A stretch of 13,922 nucleotides of DNA from Anaerolineales bacterium (GTDB lineage Bacteria > Chloroflexota > Anaerolineae > Anaerolineales > UBA11657). The notes under the pieces were generated by a model that ran no database searches, was not told the origin of the DNA, and saw only the letters and a program-made list of their open reading frames with translations. Position 1 is the first letter of the stretch. The number at the start of each line of letters is the position of its first letter. A program made the translations under genes and the position numbers. Where the stretch lies: assembly GCA_947503585.1 (NCBI GenBank), contig CANNEJ010000011.1, forward strand, positions 1 through 13,922, given 5' to 3'. Below, piece by piece: positions 7,659-13,922 of the stretch.

Positions 7659-7682
7659 GTTACAAGCTTTCTCGGTTGTAAC
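7659..7682. repeat. Inverted repeat in the spacer between glycosyltransferase genes
   Basis: GTTACAA and TTGTAAC form perfect 7-bp arms around a 10-nt loop. It lies about 80 nt upstream of the copy B start. It could be an operator or an RNA hairpin; there is no T-run, so it is not an intrinsic terminator. The rest of the 7581-7750 spacer shows no clear promoter. Confidence 0.45.
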
Positions 7683-7750
7683 ACTGCACTTCTCTGCCGG
7701 GTGGTCGTGGCGCATGTGCGCTGCATTGTTATGCGGGGTCAGGAACGCAA

Positions 7751-9085
7751 CTACAAACCCGGCTGGCAACCGAACGCTACGTCATAATCCGCGCCGGGTG
7801 CTCCGCAGTTTACATGAATGTAGTAGAGGAAGGCTGCCGTGACCACAACTTGTGCGCACCACATTCCAAGCAGCAGCTTCTCGCCGTATTTTGAATCGCG
7901 CAATGCCAGGTTGGCCAGGCAGACAAACGGCAGCGGGAACGCCACAATCAAGTAATGCCGGTGCACCCAAAAACCGGCCGGCAAGTACGGGTTTAGCATA
8001 TGCCCAAGCGTGAATAAGAGACCCATGCCAACCAGTCCGGATTGGATAAGGAACACAGTCTGCGGGGTTTGGGTTGAAGGCAGGAGTTTAGGCCACCCAA
8101 CGTGCGTCCGGTGCCTGTAGCTTTGGTACAGGCTTAAGCAGGTGGCATACCCCAGCTGCCCGCCGATGTATGCAAAGGCAGTTAACAGCAGCGTTCGAGC
8201 TGCAAAAACACCATAGGTTTCATAACCGCCAACAATTGGATACCTTGCAAATTCCGCCTCGTAGTTTCCGATTGAGGATACCCATGAGGTTCCAAGCGCA
8301 TACTCAAACCAATCCCGTACGTAGCGCGCAAAATGCCACGCGTACCCAAAATATTCGCTGATGGGCGGCGCATGGAAATTCCAGTCGATGCCGCGTTGGC
8401 CGGACTCGCCGGCCGCAATGTAGGCCAGCCAGGGGATCAGCGGCAGCGCCCCCATTGCGGACCCAAACACCCACGCCGGCCAGCGCACTGCTTTGCGGTC
8501 AAACAGGGCGCTCCACAGAAAAAGTGCGGCGGCATAAAAGAATCCACTCATTTGAATTTGGCCCAACAGCGCGCCCAGCAAACCCCATAATAAGGAGCCC
8601 CAAAAATTGCGGCGCTGCCACCAGGCCATCAGAAAGAAGATCGAGAAGACGGGCAGCAGTTCCACCGGCCAAAGTTTTCTGGAAAACAGAACGGCAGTGA
8701 AATTGACGCTGGCAAGTGCGCCGCCCCAATACCACTGCAGCTGGTCTGCCCCGGTGAGGCGGTGGCGGGCAAAAAGGAACAACACTGCCAGCGCCAGGAT
8801 GGCACCCACTTGAATTGTGCGCACGAGGCTGGTAGGCGTGTCTAGCGCAAAGCCCTGGGCCAATGCTGCCATGATCCAAAGTGACATTCCGGGATTGTCG
8901 ACACCGCTAGCCGATATCAACCCGCGCATCGGGATGGGTTCGGTCCTGCCGATCACCTGGGATTTGGAGTACCACCACGCTTCGTCCCCTTTATATTCCA
9001 TGTCTTGCACCCAAATCAGGCGGAAGGCGCTGCCCAGGACCAGGCACAGCAGAATAAACAAGTTCCAGTTACGGGAGGTTTTCAT
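7751..9085 (-). CDS. GT39/ArnT-like GT-C glycosyltransferase membrane protein
   Basis: This 444-residue polytopic membrane protein has an N-terminal hydrophobic helix (about 8-26). An extracytoplasmic loop follows, carrying MEYKGDEAWWYS with acidic residues Asp34-Glu35. That placement of a DE pair after the first helix is the hallmark of the PMT/ArnT-like (GT39-related) GT-C fold, which uses polyprenyl-phosphate sugars. Many further hydrophobic helices follow to about residue 430. The start is ATG 9085, because it puts the charged MKTSRNW just before the first helix. An upstream in-frame ATG at 9187 would add 34 polar, Pro/Arg-rich residues unlike a signal sequence. It is the first of three membrane glycosyltransferase genes in a row, which suggests a shared pathway of glycolipid or envelope glycan assembly. 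Sugar and acceptor are unknown. Confidence 0.75.
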   Translation of the reverse strand: MKTSRNWNLFILLCLVLGSAFRLIWVQDMEYKGDEAWWYSKSQVIGRTEPIPMRGLISASGVDNPGMSLWIMAALAQGFALDTPTSLVRTIQVGAILALAVLFLFARHRLTGADQLQWYWGGALASVNFTAVLFSRKLWPVELLPVFSIFFLMAWWQRRNFWGSLLWGLLGALLGQIQMSGFFYAAALFLWSALFDRKAVRWPAWVFGSAMGALPLIPWLAYIAAGESGQRGIDWNFHAPPISEYFGYAWHFARYVRDWFEYALGTSWVSSIGNYEAEFARYPIVGGYETYGVFAARTLLLTAFAYIGGQLGYATCLSLYQSYRHRTHVGWPKLLPSTQTPQTVFLIQSGLVGMGLLFTLGHMLNPYLPAGFWVHRHYLIVAFPLPFVCLANLALRDSKYGEKLLLGMWCAQVVVTAAFLYYIHVNCGAPGADYDVAFGCQPGL

Positions 9086-9309
9086 GGGATGCGGCACGCC
9101 TTGAGCGTTACTGGTGCTCTGGCAAGTTGGCGGCAACACTGCGCGCGGGCTGCGCCGGCCGGCGTGTGCGCTGCGGGCAAAAATCACAGAGTTGGCAGGC
9201 GCGTTTCACGGGCATCATAGTGGGGTGTCTGTTGTAGCGGCGGGCAGCGTTCTGGCGCGGATGCGTTCGGGGTTTACCGGCCCGCGAGCACGCAATCAAC
9301 TTTGCAGTG

Positions 9310-9345
9310 TGATTGGCTGGCGCGGATCGCTGCGCGTGCCAATCA
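9310..9345. repeat. Imperfect dyad with TGATTGGC/GCCAATCA arms
   Basis: TGATTGGC at 9310-9317 is mirrored by GCCAATCA at 9338-9345. An inner CGCG pair lies in the 20-nt loop, so a hairpin of about 12 bp with small bulges is possible. There is no T-run. It may be an operator for the glycosyltransferase cluster or just a structured spacer. Confidence 0.4.
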
Positions 9346-9422
9346 TAATCGCTGTTGGGTGGGCCCGCAAACCTCCGCCGGTTACGAGCCGGTAACTCAG
9401 CTGCATTGGCCGCAGCTTATGT

Positions 9423-9456
9423 TAAAAACAAACGGGCTTGCATTGCAAGCCCGTTT
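9423..9456 (-). terminator. Rho-independent terminator of the SPFH gene
   Basis: On the minus strand an almost perfect dyad (arms of 13 nt, 9430-9442 and 9444-9456, with AAACGGGCTTGCA on the plus strand) is followed by TTTTT (complement of 9424-9428). It begins 27 nt after the SPFH stop codon. This is a strong intrinsic terminator that would separate the SPFH transcript from the glycosyltransferase cluster. Confidence 0.85.
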
Positions 9457-9483
9457 GGCGCTCAATTGATTGCAGCCGGTTGG

Positions 9484-10530
9484 CTAGGGTGCCGGCGCAG
9501 CGGGCGCCGCCGGCATTTCCAGGCCTTCCTGCGGCAGCGGGAACAGGTACGGGCTATTGGCCGGCACCAGCATGATCTTTACGTTGTCACTGAGATTTTG
9601 AACATAGGTGTACTGCAGCAGGTCGGGGCTGCTCTTCAGTGCCGCACCAATTTCGCGCAGCGCTTTGGACTGCGCCAGCGCTTCAATTAGGTTGGCGTCG
9701 GCCTTGCCCTGCGCTGCAATTACAGCAGAGTCAGCCATGCCTTGGGCTTGCTCACGCGCCTGGTTGGCTTCCTGCTTGCGCTGCTCAGTGACGAAACCCT
9801 GCTTTTCCACTTCCTGCTGGGCAATTTGTTTTTGCTCAATCGAGGCCGCGTATTCTTTGCTGAAGGTGATGTTGCGCAGCACAAAGCTGTCAAGTTCCAG
9901 GCCATTTTCGGCCAGCAGTGATTTCAACCGCTCGTCGATCTGGCCGGCAAGCTTGTCGCGCTCTCCACTGTACACGTCTTCCACCTTGTACTGGGAAATC
10001 ACGTCGCGGATGGTACCGCGGGTAAGCGGGCGCACCAAGCCATCGGTGTAGCGATTCTGCCAGCGCACGTGCACATCTACCACCTGGCTGGGGTCAATGT
10101 AGAAAATCACAGTGGCGTCAATGTTTACTTCCTGTCCATTGGCGGTGCGCGCACTAACGGCGTCATCGCCTTGCACCGTGCCTTCATTAGTAATCGCAGA
10201 CATCGTGTAGGTTTGCTTCGAAATGCTGTACGTGACAACGCTCTCAAAAAATGGGACTACGAAGCGCAAGCCAGGCTCCAGCGGCAGGACACGATAGCCC
10301 TTCGGCTCAATGGCACTAATCACCACGCCGCGCTCGGTGGGCTGCACAAATATCAAACCCTGGCTGACGGTGGACAAGCCAAAGGCCAGTGCTAAGGCAC
10401 CGATTACCAGGCCCACCGCACCGGAAACGGATCCGCCGCGCAAGGCGGTGTAGGCGGCGAACACCACGCTGGCCACAACCAGCAGCCACGAGAAGCTGGC
10501 CAGTGTACTAATTAATACTGCTACATTCAT
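9484..10530 (-). CDS. SPFH/Band 7 (prohibitin-like) membrane protein
   Basis: The 348-residue protein has two N-terminal hydrophobic segments (about 6-29 and 36-60). A Band 7/SPFH domain follows at about 60-225, starting with FVQPTERGVV and including GLRFVVPFFESVVTYSISKQTYTM and DATVIFYIDPSQV. A Gln/Glu/Lys/Ala-rich coiled coil runs at about 225-295 (SIEQKQIAQQEVEKQGFVTEQ), and the tail ends in Pro-Ala repeats. Such proteins form large ring- or cage-like oligomers at the membrane and influence protease activity and membrane microdomains. The start at ATG 10530 is well supported by GAGGAG 6 nt upstream (10537-10542), the clearest ribosome binding site in the window. It appears monocistronic: a terminator follows 27 nt downstream, and the gene upstream ends 123 nt away. 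The exact subtype (prohibitin versus HflC/HflK-like) is not assigned. Confidence 0.92.
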   Translation of the reverse strand: MNVAVLISTLASFSWLLVVASVVFAAYTALRGGSVSGAVGLVIGALALAFGLSTVSQGLIFVQPTERGVVISAIEPKGYRVLPLEPGLRFVVPFFESVVTYSISKQTYTMSAITNEGTVQGDDAVSARTANGQEVNIDATVIFYIDPSQVVDVHVRWQNRYTDGLVRPLTRGTIRDVISQYKVEDVYSGERDKLAGQIDERLKSLLAENGLELDSFVLRNITFSKEYAASIEQKQIAQQEVEKQGFVTEQRKQEANQAREQAQGMADSAVIAAQGKADANLIEALAQSKALREIGAALKSSPDLLQYTYVQNLSDNVKIMLVPANSPYLFPLPQEGLEMPAAPAAPAP

Positions 10531-10584
10531 GATTTACTCCTCAACTTTATTTTGTAAAGACACTGCGAAAACGGGCGCACACTC

Positions 10585-10600
10585 CCCGGGCAACCCCGGG
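10585..10600. repeat. CCCGGG dyad in the SPFH gene leader
   Basis: Two CCCGGG blocks 4 nt apart can pair as a 6-bp, all-GC hairpin with loop CAAC (GTTG on the minus strand). It lies 55-70 nt upstream of the SPFH start, probably in the 5' leader. It also reads as a direct repeat of CCCCGGGCA. Confidence 0.5.
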
Positions 10601-10620
10601 CATTGTTTATGCCGCGCAGG

Positions 10621-10626
10621 AGTATA
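10621..10626 (-). promoter_or_regulatory. Candidate -10 box of the SPFH gene
   Basis: The minus strand reads TATACT here. The transcript would start near 10614, giving a leader of about 84 nt that contains the CCCGGG hairpin and the ribosome binding site. The -35 region is poor (TTAGTC at 17 bp), so this is tentative. Confidence 0.35.
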
Positions 10627-10653
10627 ACGCCGTTTGCCGGCGCAGACTAAAGG

Positions 10654-11199
10654 CTAGTTGCGCAGGATGGCCTGCGCAACGGCTTTGATGGACTGGCGTG
10701 TGTCGCGGGCGCGCTGCTGCAATGCTCGGAAAGCCGCTTCTTCAGACATTCCCAGCTGCATCAGGCGCCCTTTGGCGCGGTCCAGCAGTTTGCGGGTTTC
10801 TAGCGCTTCATCCAGCTCGGCGCAGCGCACTTTAAGCGCTTGCAGTTCGGCAAAGCGCGCGGTCGCAGTGGCCAGCGCCCCGGCCAGTGCGGCAGCCGTT
10901 ACCGGCTGCGGCAGCACTGCAAACACGGGCAGGTCCGCCATGCACGTCAGCGCATTTTCTTCATTTACGTCGATTAACAGCAAAATTGGGAGCGCGGCGG
11001 TTTGGGAGAACGCGCGCAGGTCTGCGGTGTGCTGCGCGCGCGTCCACTCGGCTGCAAGCACGGCGGCTGCCGGCTGCAGCCCTGGGCCGGCCAGCGCACG
11101 CAGCTGCCCGGCCGGCTGCGGCTCGTGGCCAATGGTGCGCAGCAAGGCGCACAGCGCGGCGCGCGCATCCGGGTCAGCGTCAACCACGAGCACGCGCAT
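10654..11199 (-). CDS. ANTAR-domain antiterminator with a degenerate receiver domain
   Basis: The product is an AmiR/NasR-type regulator (181 aa from ATG 11199; 183 aa from ATG 11205). A receiver-like fold spans about residues 1-112, starting MRVLVVDADPDAR. A short coiled coil (about 115-135) follows. The ANTAR RNA-binding domain is at about 131-181, with ETRKLLDRAKGRLMQLGMSEEAAFRALQQ. ANTAR proteins bind paired hexaloop RNA hairpins and prevent termination, often for nitrogen genes. The acidic pair after strand 1 is kept. However, the phospho-acceptor position at the end of strand 3 reads AAVLAAEW with no Asp, and the conserved Lys of strand 5 is Gln (LPQP). Phosphorylation control is therefore unlikely and AmiR-like control by a protein or ligand is inferred. 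ATG 11199 is preferred because the -10 box places transcription start at 11199-11200; ATG 11205 would lie upstream of the transcript. It diverges from glnE. Confidence 0.88.
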   Translation of the reverse strand: MRVLVVDADPDARAALCALLRTIGHEPQPAGQLRALAGPGLQPAAAVLAAEWTRAQHTADLRAFSQTAALPILLLIDVNEENALTCMADLPVFAVLPQPVTAAALAGALATATARFAELQALKVRCAELDEALETRKLLDRAKGRLMQLGMSEEAAFRALQQRARDTRQSIKAVAQAILRN

Positions 11200-11206
11200 A
11201 CGCATG

Positions 11207-11214
11207 ATTATAAT
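11207..11214. promoter_or_regulatory. Symmetric bidirectional -10 element (ATTATAAT)
   Basis: ATTATAAT is its own reverse complement and contains a perfect TATAAT on each strand (plus 11209-11214, minus 11212-11207). Rightward transcription would start at A11221, 3 nt before the glnE ATG. Leftward transcription would start at 11199-11200, at the second ATG of the ANTAR gene. No good -35 is visible for either direction. Both mRNAs would be leaderless or nearly so. Confidence 0.7.
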
Positions 11215-11223
11215 CGGCGCACG

Positions 11224-13922
11224 ATGCTAAACAGTGCTGTGGAGACGCAGCTGCAGGCGATTGGCTTCGCGGATTATGAAACAGCCATGCGCAGTGCGCA
11301 GCGCTTGCAGGCGCTGCCGGCTGCGGCGGGCTTGCTGCCGGCGCTGCTGGCGGTGCTGGCGCGTGCCGCCAACCCGGACCGCGCGCTGCTCAACTTTGAG
11401 CGCTTTATAGAGTGCTGTGCGGCGGCCAGCCCGCCGCTGGCTGCGCCCGGCAGTGATGCGCGTACGCTGGAAAAACTGGCGCGCCTGTTTGCGGGCAGCC
11501 AGTACCTCACGGAAATTTTGCTGCGCGACCCCGCGCAAGCTGCGCTGCTGGCTGACCATGCCGGCCTGGCGCGTGTGCCGGCTGCGGCTGCGCTGCAGGC
11601 CGGCGCGCTGCAGGCCGCCATGGCTAACGCGCCGGAAGACGCCCTGCGCCGCTGGCAGCATGGCGAGCTGCTGCGCATTGGCGCAGCGGACCTGCTGGGC
11701 CTGCTGGATCTGGCCACGGTAACGGCGCAGCTGACGGCCGTGGCAGACAGCGTGATTGTGCAATGCCTGCGTCTGGCTGCAAATGGCAGCGCGCCGCCCG
11801 CCGGCTTTGCGGTGGTGGCGCTGGGCAAGCTGGGCGGCAGCGAGCTGAACTACTCGTCAGACATCGACCTGCTGTTTGTGGCGAAGGCGGATGCGCAGCA
11901 GCAGCATGCGGTGGGGCAAGCGCTAATCGGGCTGCTCACGCGCACAACCAGCGCCGGTTTCCTGTATCGCGTGGACATGCGCCTGCGGCCCTTGGGGCGC
12001 GCTGGCGCGCTGGTTTGTTCGCTGGCGGCGCACGCCGCGTATTTGCAGCAGCACGCGCGCCAATGGGAGCTGCAGGCGCTGCTTAAGGCGCGGTTGGCTG
12101 CAGGCGACGAAGACGTGTTTGCGCAATTTCAGCAGCAGGCTGCGCCCGCCATCTTTCACATTGATGCGCCCGCACTGCGCAGCGCCATGCACGCCATGAA
12201 GCAGCGCACCGAGGCGCAGCTGCAGCGCCAGGGGCGCGCCTGGGGCGAGGTAAAGCTGGGCACGGGCTCCATCCGCGATGTGGAGTTTGTGGTGCAGTAC
12301 CTGCAGCGCCTGCATGGCGCTGCGCTGGCTGTGCGCAGCCCGAACACACTGCTGGCCCTGCAGCAGCTGGCGCAGCACGGCCTGGTGCCGCCGGCGGCAC
12401 AGCACACGCTGGCCGACGGCTATCGCTTCCTGCGCACCATCGAGCATCATCTGCAGCTGCTGGATTACCGCCAGACGCATACATTGCCCGCGGACGAAGC
12501 GGCGCTCACGGCCCTGGCGCAGCGCCTGGGATTTGGCGGAGCGCAGGCGCGCGCCGAATTTGTGCAGCGTTACGAAGCGCATAGCGCTGCCATCCGCGCC
12601 GTGTACTGGAGCTACTTTGATGCGCCGGCGCAGGCAGGGGCGGTGCCGCAAGTGCAGCGCCATGTGCTGCGCATGGCCCCGTCTTACACGCAGGTTTTTA
12701 GCGCAGCCGAGGTTGCGCGCCATGCCGCGCTGGCTGCCACACTGGATGGCGAAACGCTGGCAGCTGTGGAGGGCGAGGCGCTGCCCGGCGGGCAGTGGCG
12801 CGTCACCATTGTTGCCAACGATTATCTGGGCGAGCTGACAATCATCTGCGGGCTGCTGTTTGTGCACGGGTGGAACATTGTGGACGGGCATGTGTTCACC
12901 TACGAGCCGGCTGCTGCCGGCGACGCGGCCGGGGACCGGCAGCGCAAGATTGTGGACGTGTTCACGGTGCAGCCGGTTGCACGGGCTGCTGCGCTGCCGG
13001 CTGCACCGCAACTGGCGGAGTACGCGCGGGATCTGCAAGCCCTGCTGGCGCTGCTGCAAGCAGGCGAGCGCCGCGCGGCGCGCGGGCAGCTGGCGCGGCG
13101 CGTGGCAGCCGCGGTGGAGCCGGCGGCTGCCACCGCGCCCCTGCCGCCGCTGGAGATTGAAATCGACAACACGGCTGACCCGCGCTACACCGTGCTGCGC
13201 CTTGGCGCGCCGGACACCGTGGGCTTCCTGTACGAGTTCACCAATGCCCTGGCGATGCAGCGCGTGCACATTGCGCGCGTGGAGGTGCAGACCAGCGGCG
13301 CGCGCGTGCAGGATACGCTGTACGTCACGGATGCCGCCGGCGCGCGCATTACCGCGCCCGCGCAGCAGCAGGAGCTGCGCGCGGCGTGCACGCTTGTGAA
13401 GCACTTTACGCATTTGCTGCCGCACTCGCCGGACCCGGCGGCTGCGCTCTTGCACTTTCATCAGTTTCTGGGGCAGCTGTTTGCCCGCCCAAACTGGCCG
13501 CGCGAGCTGGCCACGCTGGACCGCCCGCCGGTACTGGATGCATTGGTGCGGCTGTTGGGAGTGAGCGACTTTTTGTGGGAGGACTTTTTGCGCCTGCAAT
13601 ACGACAACCTGCTGCCGCTGGTGGCCGACGAGCTGGCGCTGGCAGCAGCGCGCCCGCGCCCGCAGCTGGCCGCCGAGCTGGCTGCCAGCCTGCAAGCGCA
13701 GCCGGACAGCGCAGCGCAGCGCACGGCACTGAATGCCTTCAAGGACCGCGAGATGTTCCGCATCGACATGCGCTACATTCAAGGGCGCATCACAGAGTTC
13801 GGCCAGTTTTCCGGCGAGCTGGGCGATGTGGCTGAGGAAGTAGTGGCGGCCGCACTGGGGGTGTGTGCGGCGGCGCTGGCGGCGGTGCATGGCGCGCCGC
13901 TGCTGGCGGATGGCAGCGCATG
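11224..13922 (+). CDS. glnE: GlnE-type glutamine synthetase adenylyltransferase with tandem ACT domains, partial
   Basis: 899 codons are visible and the frame is open at the window end. Residues 1-515 form a GlnE half: an N-terminal helical region (NFERFIE, GSQYLTEILLRDP) and a nucleotidyltransferase core ALGKLGGSELNYSSDIDLLF with Asp213 and Asp215 as metal ligands. VDMRLRPLGRAGAL (250-263), WELQALLKAR (281-290), LGTGSIRDVEFVVQ (345-358) and FLRTIEHHLQLLDYRQTH follow. The family moves AMP on or off glutamine synthetase. Residues about 525-585 (RVTIVANDYLGELTIICGLL ... VFTVQP) and about 645-708 (IEIDNTADPRYTVLRLGAPD ... DTLYVTDAAG) look like the two ACT domains of GlnD, which sense glutamine. 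Residues 711-899 (SDFLWEDFLRLQYDNLLP; FKDREMFRIDMRYI) resemble the start of a second GlnE half, whose catalytic core would lie beyond the window. The ATG at 11224 is supported by the -10 box. Glutamine sensing is inferred. Confidence 0.85.
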   Translation, partial: MLNSAVETQLQAIGFADYETAMRSAQRLQALPAAAGLLPALLAVLARAANPDRALLNFERFIECCAAASPPLAAPGSDARTLEKLARLFAGSQYLTEILLRDPAQAALLADHAGLARVPAAAALQAGALQAAMANAPEDALRRWQHGELLRIGAADLLGLLDLATVTAQLTAVADSVIVQCLRLAANGSAPPAGFAVVALGKLGGSELNYSSDIDLLFVAKADAQQQHAVGQALIGLLTRTTSAGFLYRVDMRLRPLGRAGALVCSLAAHAAYLQQHARQWELQALLKARLAAGDEDVFAQFQQQAAPAIFHIDAPALRSAMHAMKQRTEAQLQRQGRAWGEVKLGTGSIRDVEFVVQYLQRLHGAALAVRSPNTLLALQQLAQHGLVPPAAQHTLADGYRFLRTIEHHLQLLDYRQTHTLPADEAALTALAQRLGFGGAQARAEFVQRYEAHSAAIRAVYWSYFDAPAQAGAVPQVQRHVLRMAPSYTQVFSAAEVARHAALAATLDGETLAAVEGEALPGGQWRVTIVANDYLGELTIICGLLFVHGWNIVDGHVFTYEPAAAGDAAGDRQRKIVDVFTVQPVARAAALPAAPQLAEYARDLQALLALLQAGERRAARGQLARRVAAAVEPAAATAPLPPLEIEIDNTADPRYTVLRLGAPDTVGFLYEFTNALAMQRVHIARVEVQTSGARVQDTLYVTDAAGARITAPAQQQELRAACTLVKHFTHLLPHSPDPAAALLHFHQFLGQLFARPNWPRELATLDRPPVLDALVRLLGVSDFLWEDFLRLQYDNLLPLVADELALAAARPRPQLAAELAASLQAQPDSAAQRTALNAFKDREMFRIDMRYIQGRITEFGQFSGELGDVAEEVVAAALGVCAAALAAVHGAPLLADGSA

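Larger units (their letters stand above)
9086..9483. other. 398-nt intergenic region between the SPFH and GT39-like genes
   Basis: No convincing gene is seen. It holds the terminator of the SPFH gene at the right end and an imperfect dyad at 9310-9345. It should also contain the promoter of the glycosyltransferase cluster. I found no near-consensus -35/-10 pair on the minus strand; TATGAT occurs there but is unsupported. Confidence 0.5.

Noticed and set aside
7584..7769. A 61-codon minus-strand frame between the GT39-like and GT87-like genes
   Set aside because: It overlaps the end of the GT39-like gene, has no ribosome binding site or close -10 box and shows no recognisable features.
9086..9187. 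N-terminal extension of the GT39-like protein from ATG 9187
   Set aside because: The added 34 residues are polar and Pro/Arg-rich and precede a normal charged N-terminus followed by the first membrane helix at ATG 9085.
9108..9299. A 63-codon minus-strand frame with a CQLCDFC motif
   Set aside because: The Cys cluster is tempting, but the frame has no ribosome binding site, overlaps a dyad-containing spacer and is Arg/Pro-rich as expected for random GC-rich sequence.
11923..13890. A 655-codon open frame on the minus strand opposite glnE
   Set aside because: It is a shadow frame kept open by the GC-rich third-position bias of glnE. The translation is Arg/Gln/His-rich with no recognisable motif, while the plus strand has clear GlnE and ACT motifs.

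Overview
This is a GC-rich bacterial chromosomal segment of ordinary housekeeping and envelope genes, ending in what looks like a nitrogen-control module. I see no phage, IS element, CRISPR array or transposase. The organism cannot be fixed from the sequence. Several features together fit an uncultured member of Chloroflexota (Anaerolineae-like) or a similar deep-branching group: several apparently leaderless genes beside one Shine-Dalgarno gene, an ANTAR regulator, multi-membrane GT-C glycosyltransferases and a GlnE-type enzyme with inserted ACT domains. This assignment is low-confidence inference.

Layout. Positions 1-1425 (minus) hold a 3-mercaptopyruvate sulfurtransferase (sseA) followed, 9 nt later, by a pentapeptide-repeat protein that runs off the left edge. 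Positions 1497-4443 (plus) hold RNase D (rnd), a beta-CASP metallo-beta-lactamase RNase and a small PPOX-fold flavoprotein in tight succession, followed by tRNA-Ser(CGA) with its own promoter. The two units diverge from a 71-bp spacer in which both -10 boxes sit directly against the start codons. Positions 4807-9085 (minus) hold three polytopic GT-C glycosyltransferase-like proteins: one GT39/ArnT-like protein and two tandem, clearly duplicated GT87-like proteins. Positions 9484-10530 (minus) hold an SPFH/prohibitin-like membrane protein with a strong ribosome binding site and a good terminator. At the right end, an ANTAR-domain regulator (minus, 10654-11199) and a GlnE-type glutamine synthetase adenylyltransferase (plus, 11224 to beyond the window) diverge from one palindromic -10 element, ATTATAAT.

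The most interesting region is the right end. The GlnE-like protein carries two ACT domains of the kind found at the C-terminus of GlnD, placed between its first catalytic half and the beginning of a second half. GlnD ACT domains are known to sense glutamine, so this enzyme could sense nitrogen status directly. Its divergent partner is an ANTAR protein whose receiver domain has lost the phospho-acceptor Asp and the conserved Lys, as in AmiR-type regulators. ANTAR proteins commonly control nitrogen genes by antitermination. Together they look like a compact nitrogen-regulation pair sharing one symmetric promoter. The second observation is a consistent pattern of leaderless transcription starts: sseA, rnd, the ANTAR gene and glnE all have a -10 hexamer positioned so that the predicted transcript starts 0-3 nt from the start codon.
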